Shown here piece after piece: positions 6,801 to 9,962 of a stretch of 9,962 bases of DNA. The notes under the pieces are model-generated. The model searched no databases and was not told where the DNA came from. It saw nothing but the letters and a program-made list of their open reading frames with translations. Source of the stretch: an uncultured Clostridia bacterium (GTDB lineage: Bacteria > Bacillota > Clostridia > Christensenellales > UBA1242); NCBI GenBank assembly GCA_944383945.1, contig CALWRL010000021.1, positions 1 through 9,962 on the forward strand, given 5' to 3'. Position 1 is the first letter of the stretch; every line of letters begins with the position of its first letter. The position numbers and the translations under genes are program-made.

Positions 6801-9800
6801 ATTCGTTAAACCGTGTTTCAACCGACCAAGCAAACAACAATTTATTTGTTTCTGTTACAATTGTTTCTATTTTTGAAAGAACATCACAAGGAAATCCAGT
6901 TAAATTAGATTCATCTATTATTAACCAAGGTTACTACAATAGGCTTGCTCCTTTGGGAGAAGATGGAAGATTGCTTGATGTTGAATTTTTCTATCAAATT
7001 TTTGATGCATCTAATCAATCTGGAAACAGAATTCCTACAAGAACCTATTCAGTTAGATTTAATACAGACAGAACAGGGCTTTTAATCTTTACAGACAAAA
7101 ATGATGTTAATAGTAAATTGCCTCTTGTTGTTTCCGAAACGGCAGATGATTATGCATATAGAATTAATTATTATTCTCCAACAACAAAAAACATTGTTTA
7201 TTTCACTTGGCAATCATTGTTCCCAGAAGAGCTTGGAGTTTTTGTTGATGTTGAAAATGATGGTTTAATCTGTGAATTCTATCCTTTAATATATGATAAA
7301 GATAAAAACACCTATGTATATAGCGAAACACCAATATTGGTTGATTTAGGTTTGGATAGATTTTCCGATGAAGAATTAAGCGGAAATGGTTATGATGAAA
7401 ACGGAATTAAAATTGCAATAGAATTAAATGTTGTAAATGGCCAAACTCTTCCTGGAAAATATGTTTTAACAAGAAAGTATAGCGCAATTGGTGGCGGAGA
7501 AATTGGAAACATTGGAAATGATTTTGAAACATTAAAAACTGTTTTCTTTGTAGATAGAGCACCAATTATTAGTTCTAACAACTCACAAGATGAAAGAAAT
7601 GGTTTTTACACATTTATAACAACTTTTGATGGCACTAATTATGATGAAAAAGAATTCTTTAATGAATTATATCGTCAATCACAATCTTCGTTAAATTACA
7701 TTCTTCAAACAAACCAACTTCCAATAGGCTTTTACATTCCTGTTTCAAAATATGGAACGGTTTATGAAGTTAAAGATGGCGTTTTAGGCGTTCAAGCTCT
7801 TTCGTTGGAAGATGTTCAAAAGGCACAGCTAAATTTTAAATTTGTTGACTTAATTGTTTTCAATAATATTGATATCAACGAGTTTTCACCAAATTCAACA
7901 TATTCTCCTTTTGAATTAACTGTTACATTAATGTCGCCATTAAAAAATGAAAATGGAGAAAATGTTTATTATTATTACTCATATAGTTCAGAAAATGGAT
8001 ATTTCATGTTGTCTGGTTACTCTTATGGAGAACTTGGAATTGGAGAACAACCAACAGAAATTAAAGATAAATCATATTTTATAAAAAACAATCCTATTAG
8101 TGGAGATGCAACATATGCAACAGGTAATTATGTTTTAAAAATTGGTTGTGTTAATGATATTTTAACAAATCAATTTAATCAACAATTTAATGTTGTTATA
8201 AATGTTGTTGGTGATGGCCCAATTTATGATATGACTGCAAAATATCCAGAACTTGACAATGTTGAAGATAGAGAAATTGAAGGTGTTGAAATTGATGGAA
8301 ATGTTGTTTATTTTACAAACACAAATGAAATTGTTTTCCATTGGCAAGATTTTAAAAATTCTTTTATAACTCCTATTGATGTTTCTAGAATATCATTCAA
8401 ATATTATATTGGGGCAAAATCTGTTACAGTTCCAAACAGATTGTTAAATGAGAAGATTTTAGTTCACGATGTAAATAGTGGCGAATATTATACATTCGAT
8501 GAACAAGGCAACAAAGAAATTGTTTTGGAAGCAGACATAAATAATCCAATTTATGTTATTAAAGTTGAAAAAAATAATAATGATTATTCCTTTAGTGCAA
8601 AATTTGATGAAAATGCAACAAAATTCACAATAGAAATGGCATTTGAAGTTTACAGCACAGACACAGGCAGGGCACACACTATTTATTATCCAAACGGGAA
8701 TTATCGTGTTACAAGAACAATAAATATTGATAGAAATGCGCCAACTTCTTCAATTTCAAACCTTAAGAACAACGATAAAACAGTTGAAAATATTGTTGAC
8801 TCGCTTTTAAGAGAGTCTGATGACACAAGATATTCAAAATCTTCAACTTCAGGAATGTTTAAATATTATACATTCATTGTTGATAGCGATTATTTTGAAA
8901 TATTGTCGGCATCTTTGGCAACAAACAATCCAACCGAAACAAAAACCTTCTATTTTAGGTCTTTTAACAATAAATATAACGGTGCGGCATATCAGGAAAC
9001 AGGGCTTGGTTATGATAAATCATCCAGAGGTGATAACTTATTTAGTGAATATTTTGCCGTAAGCAGTGGATGGACAAAGGTAACAGATAAAATTTCTGGT
9101 AATATATTTAAAGGTTATTACGAAGTTGTTGAAGTTGACATTGCAGGAAATATGACAATATACTCAGTTTATATTGGAGATAACCGCAAAGTTGAGTTAG
9201 ATTTAACAAAATTCACAGGAAAAGTTGAAAATGGTAATGTAAGCATAACGAAATCAACAGAAGAAAATCCAACAATTGATGCAATTGTTAAATTTAACGG
9301 GCCATCAATGTTCTATAAAGATATTATAAAGACACCACTAGAAATTGATAGTTATGATTATTTAACAATTAATTACATATATTTAGGTTTTGCACAAGGT
9401 GACAACAGTTATGATTTTTATAGATACTTAAAGTTTAACGTTGATGGAAAAGATTACTATTTAACTCCTGATAATTTTGTTAATGTTGGAACCAATGAAC
9501 AGCCAAAAATTGCTTGCAAAACTGCATATAATTCTGTTGGAGAAAAAGTTAATATATCGGATATTCAACTTAACGGTCAAGCAACAGCGCATATCATTAC
9601 ATTTGTTGACACTGTTAACAAAATTTCAGATTCTGCTTCAACATATTCAGTTAAGGCTATGGTTGCTTCGTTAGACGACAGGTTAACAGATAATGGAGGT
9701 TCTATTGTTCAATCTGATGTAATTATTACTGATGATACACAAAACATAATTTCAAATAGTAACTTAACGCTTATTTTAACAAGACCAATTAATCCATCTT

Positions 9801-9962
9801 TAAATATTGATGAGTCTACTTTAAGATTCTTTAAAATTTCTTCAAATGGAGAAACATATACAACCTACAAATTAGATGACAAAACATTAAGTAAGTTCCA
9901 AAAAGCAACTAATTTAACAACAACAACTTATTATTACATTCCATGTGAATTGGATTTCTATC
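3704..9962 (+). CDS. Giant secreted or surface protein with tandem divergent Ig-like modules, partial at 3' end
   Basis: An uninterrupted frame of at least 2086 codons runs from ATG 3704 off the end of the window, with no stop and no TGA inside. I do not recognise a named family. The start is supported by GGTGGGTGAT at 3691-3700, which pairs with the 3' end of 16S rRNA, and by a signal peptide that begins at this Met. Mature sequence starts about residue 40. Residues 52-197 hold five degenerate copies of a short beta-type motif. Residues 200-680 are mostly predicted beta strand, without a motif I can name. From about 681 on, Ig-like modules recur, with junctions of the type strand-Asp-x-x-Pro and two 'D-x-AGN' turns (D937 and D1812) typical of bacterial Ig-like and cadherin-like folds. 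It is rich in Asn, Thr, Tyr and Ser and has only about six Cys. No catalytic motif and no internal membrane helix are seen. The C-terminus, where an anchor (LPXTG, S-layer homology or membrane helix) would lie, is outside the window. An adhesin or cell-envelope scaffold role is inference. Confidence 0.85.
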   Translation, partial: MNIFAKNRTKIIAIFISLLLMVTSIIGIIFIPRINNVRADEYNYGEFNEKGYYMLNGVTFYGIKIKLWEEEKQSYNIYKTFKIEGITFTYDLNSKVVRYEQAGQNQTIPVKNNQFVYNGKTYTLNDNNVTFETSSIPYTQKYFNIGAQKYTINSDEVVKKNGAKENGADDEKYLITKNEFAIGDVSYAICESQIKVIPNGLTVEGEQSSYWPQYTPVTDEKGNIVFIKFGETVLLKEDEAILINFARQTDDGSGFVVDENGQIISSGVDFLNANVFVDGVNENNALPSQVKVEGGSASYIKEFGYIIDPNEIVPSSIYNGEKIYHAKGLGVNSGREGMVEFSTSEYEINNILESYSFMFYVFKYDTYNRTEELNPNAPDSIKERPNTVVNATNYVTDPKTQEQYFSESFYFYENQNLPYLEFNPLRYEILITKTIHRNSVDYNFVVNSQATDGQITNPNENKKYTTIVDEVNGLKIAQTISQTLSTMDIYARGLRVEACENGNIRIYFEDLGEYTISYKAVYYKGGVKTVLENLNKDPRTDKLTIFGTEATYQDYTKGQIPFRNESNTIYADLTGIIALDNIFNSDKSLNYSGIIASTNQPPIKFLFNTPVNTTQVYYSVDNTKYEETTNYQYTSNFEKPGYYVVVLGSSYEGYKTWLTSSNTARVETKTISQIFVFQVKEQTPKLEVYVLADNGEVAPEGDRQRVYTDSFVKNGVQIIEFEKANEFDSQIYFELTKKGYGQSSSQAITIKLPNEDYDKLSQEQIAELASYGITKHDGYYILKPTEGVFVDAEYQLALKFGNSGKETITFKLDTQPITGMSTYTAESVYGTNYFKTNLVSGQGQLALTNSAFTVFWNNKASGAKINATFVRFAINQIKYNDVANNYILNSTWVASDYSIVLANNNPETRFERANSVSTVETQSVLSFSGLYIFRLEDEAGNVAYYSVLLDTATPTILQKNMNSGEEYKIINGVNNVVEATTLFFGSHKAISFRYQNQLTTLENLENTLFTGESANNASVVYLKEFFNNLGNIDSLNRVSTDQANNNLFVSVTIVSIFERTSQGNPVKLDSSIINQGYYNRLAPLGEDGRLLDVEFFYQIFDASNQSGNRIPTRTYSVRFNTDRTGLLIFTDKNDVNSKLPLVVSETADDYAYRINYYSPTTKNIVYFTWQSLFPEELGVFVDVENDGLICEFYPLIYDKDKNTYVYSETPILVDLGLDRFSDEELSGNGYDENGIKIAIELNVVNGQTLPGKYVLTRKYSAIGGGEIGNIGNDFETLKTVFFVDRAPIISSNNSQDERNGFYTFITTFDGTNYDEKEFFNELYRQSQSSLNYILQTNQLPIGFYIPVSKYGTVYEVKDGVLGVQALSLEDVQKAQLNFKFVDLIVFNNIDINEFSPNSTYSPFELTVTLMSPLKNENGENVYYYYSYSSENGYFMLSGYSYGELGIGEQPTEIKDKSYFIKNNPISGDATYATGNYVLKIGCVNDILTNQFNQQFNVVINVVGDGPIYDMTAKYPELDNVEDREIEGVEIDGNVVYFTNTNEIVFHWQDFKNSFITPIDVSRISFKYYIGAKSVTVPNRLLNEKILVHDVNSGEYYTFDEQGNKEIVLEADINNPIYVIKVEKNNNDYSFSAKFDENATKFTIEMAFEVYSTDTGRAHTIYYPNGNYRVTRTINIDRNAPTSSISNLKNNDKTVENIVDSLLRESDDTRYSKSSTSGMFKYYTFIVDSDYFEILSASLATNNPTETKTFYFRSFNNKYNGAAYQETGLGYDKSSRGDNLFSEYFAVSSGWTKVTDKISGNIFKGYYEVVEVDIAGNMTIYSVYIGDNRKVELDLTKFTGKVENGNVSITKSTEENPTIDAIVKFNGPSMFYKDIIKTPLEIDSYDYLTINYIYLGFAQGDNSYDFYRYLKFNVDGKDYYLTPDNFVNVGTNEQPKIACKTAYNSVGEKVNISDIQLNGQATAHIITFVDTVNKISDSASTYSVKAMVASLDDRLTDNGGSIVQSDVIITDDTQNIISNSNLTLILTRPINPSLNIDESTLRFFKISSNGETYTTYKLDDKTLSKFQKATNLTTTTYYYIPCELDFY
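3857..4294 (+). repeat. Five degenerate tandem copies of a ~30-residue 'F-x-x-x-G-x-x-(Y/F)-T' motif in the giant protein
   Basis: At protein level the same pattern returns with starts near residues 52 (YYMLNGVTF), 81 (FKIEGITFTY), 115 (FVYNGKTYTL), 143 (FNIGAQKYTI) and 180 (FAIGDVSYAI). Each is an aromatic residue, a short strand, a Gly turn, then a second strand often ending Tyr-Thr, followed by a polar, charged or Asn-rich linker. Spacings are 29, 34, 28 and 37 residues. The DNA of the copies has diverged, so this is an old duplication or a selected fold periodicity. It suggests stacked beta hairpins placed directly after the signal peptide. Confidence 0.55.
5744..9181 (+). repeat. Series of divergent Ig-like modules in the giant protein, marked by strand-Asp-x-x-Pro junctions
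   Basis: Recurring junctions of a hydrophobic strand, an acidic residue and usually a Pro two to four residues later lie at residues 681 (KEQTP), 813 (LDTQP), 950 (LDTATP), 1122 (TDRTG, Pro lost), 1284 (VDRAP), 1504 (VGDGP), 1676 (IDRNAP) and, weakest, 1826 (IGDNR). The gaps are 132, 137, 172, 162, 220, 172 and 150 residues. Before two of them stands a 'G-Y-(I/E)-x-x-x-x-(E/V)D-x-AGN' turn (D937, D1812), the usual last-strand signature of bacterial Ig-like domains ending in 'D-x-AGN...VDxxAP'. The modules are too diverged to align at DNA level. Exact domain borders need a profile search. Confidence 0.6.

Noticed and set aside
3773..9674. Several short frames on both strands inside the giant gene, including plus-strand 4638-4823, 8820-9062 and 9477-9674
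   Set aside because: They are out of frame with, or opposite to, the continuous signal-peptide-bearing frame. They begin mid-gene without ribosome binding sites and have low-information composition.
1..9962. CRISPR arrays, tRNA or rRNA genes, insertion sequences, riboswitches
   Set aside because: I saw no regularly spaced direct repeats, cloverleaf-like sequences, transposase motifs or terminal inverted repeats. The intergenic spacers are short and AT-rich with only terminators and promoter-like elements.

Overview
The window is strongly AT-rich, every visible reading frame is on the + strand, and all three visible stop codons that end genes are TAA. A spoIIE homologue, Gram-positive style ribosome binding sites and simple hairpin-plus-T terminators point to a low-GC Firmicute, most likely an uncultured spore-forming (or formerly spore-forming) Clostridia-like lineage. 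The genus cannot be told from this sequence. A Mycoplasma-type code (TGA = Trp) is unlikely: I count 17 Trp codons, all TGG, and no TGA inside the three long frames.

Layout. Bases 1-592 hold the C-terminal membrane part of a P-type calcium ATPase whose start lies before the window. A short promoter region leads to a gene for the nucleoid protein HU (686-955), which is intact at both ends but carries one in-frame TGA at codon 56. A clean intrinsic terminator follows (975-1001). After an extremely AT-rich spacer comes spoIIE (1139-3451), a complete 770-residue membrane-bound PP2C-type phosphatase that activates the first forespore sigma factor in sporulation. It ends in its own terminator (3456-3488). 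A 252-base spacer with a candidate extended -10 promoter precedes a very long frame (3704 to beyond 9962, at least 2086 codons). This frame starts with a signal peptide and looks like a giant secreted or surface protein.

How they fit together. The HU-then-spoIIE order recalls the conserved Firmicutes sporulation/division neighbourhood (mazG, hup, yabO/P/Q, divIC, spoIIE, tilS, hpt, ftsH), but here the genes normally between and after them are missing. Each gene seems to be its own transcription unit. The giant protein has two repeat layers: five degenerate copies of a roughly 30-residue motif near its N-terminus, and from about residue 680 onward a series of divergent Ig-like modules of about 130-220 residues, marked by recurring strand-Asp-x-x-Pro junctions and two 'D-x-AGN' turns. 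The most notable points are the TGA inside an otherwise well-preserved HU gene, the giant modular protein, and the condensed hup-spoIIE locus.
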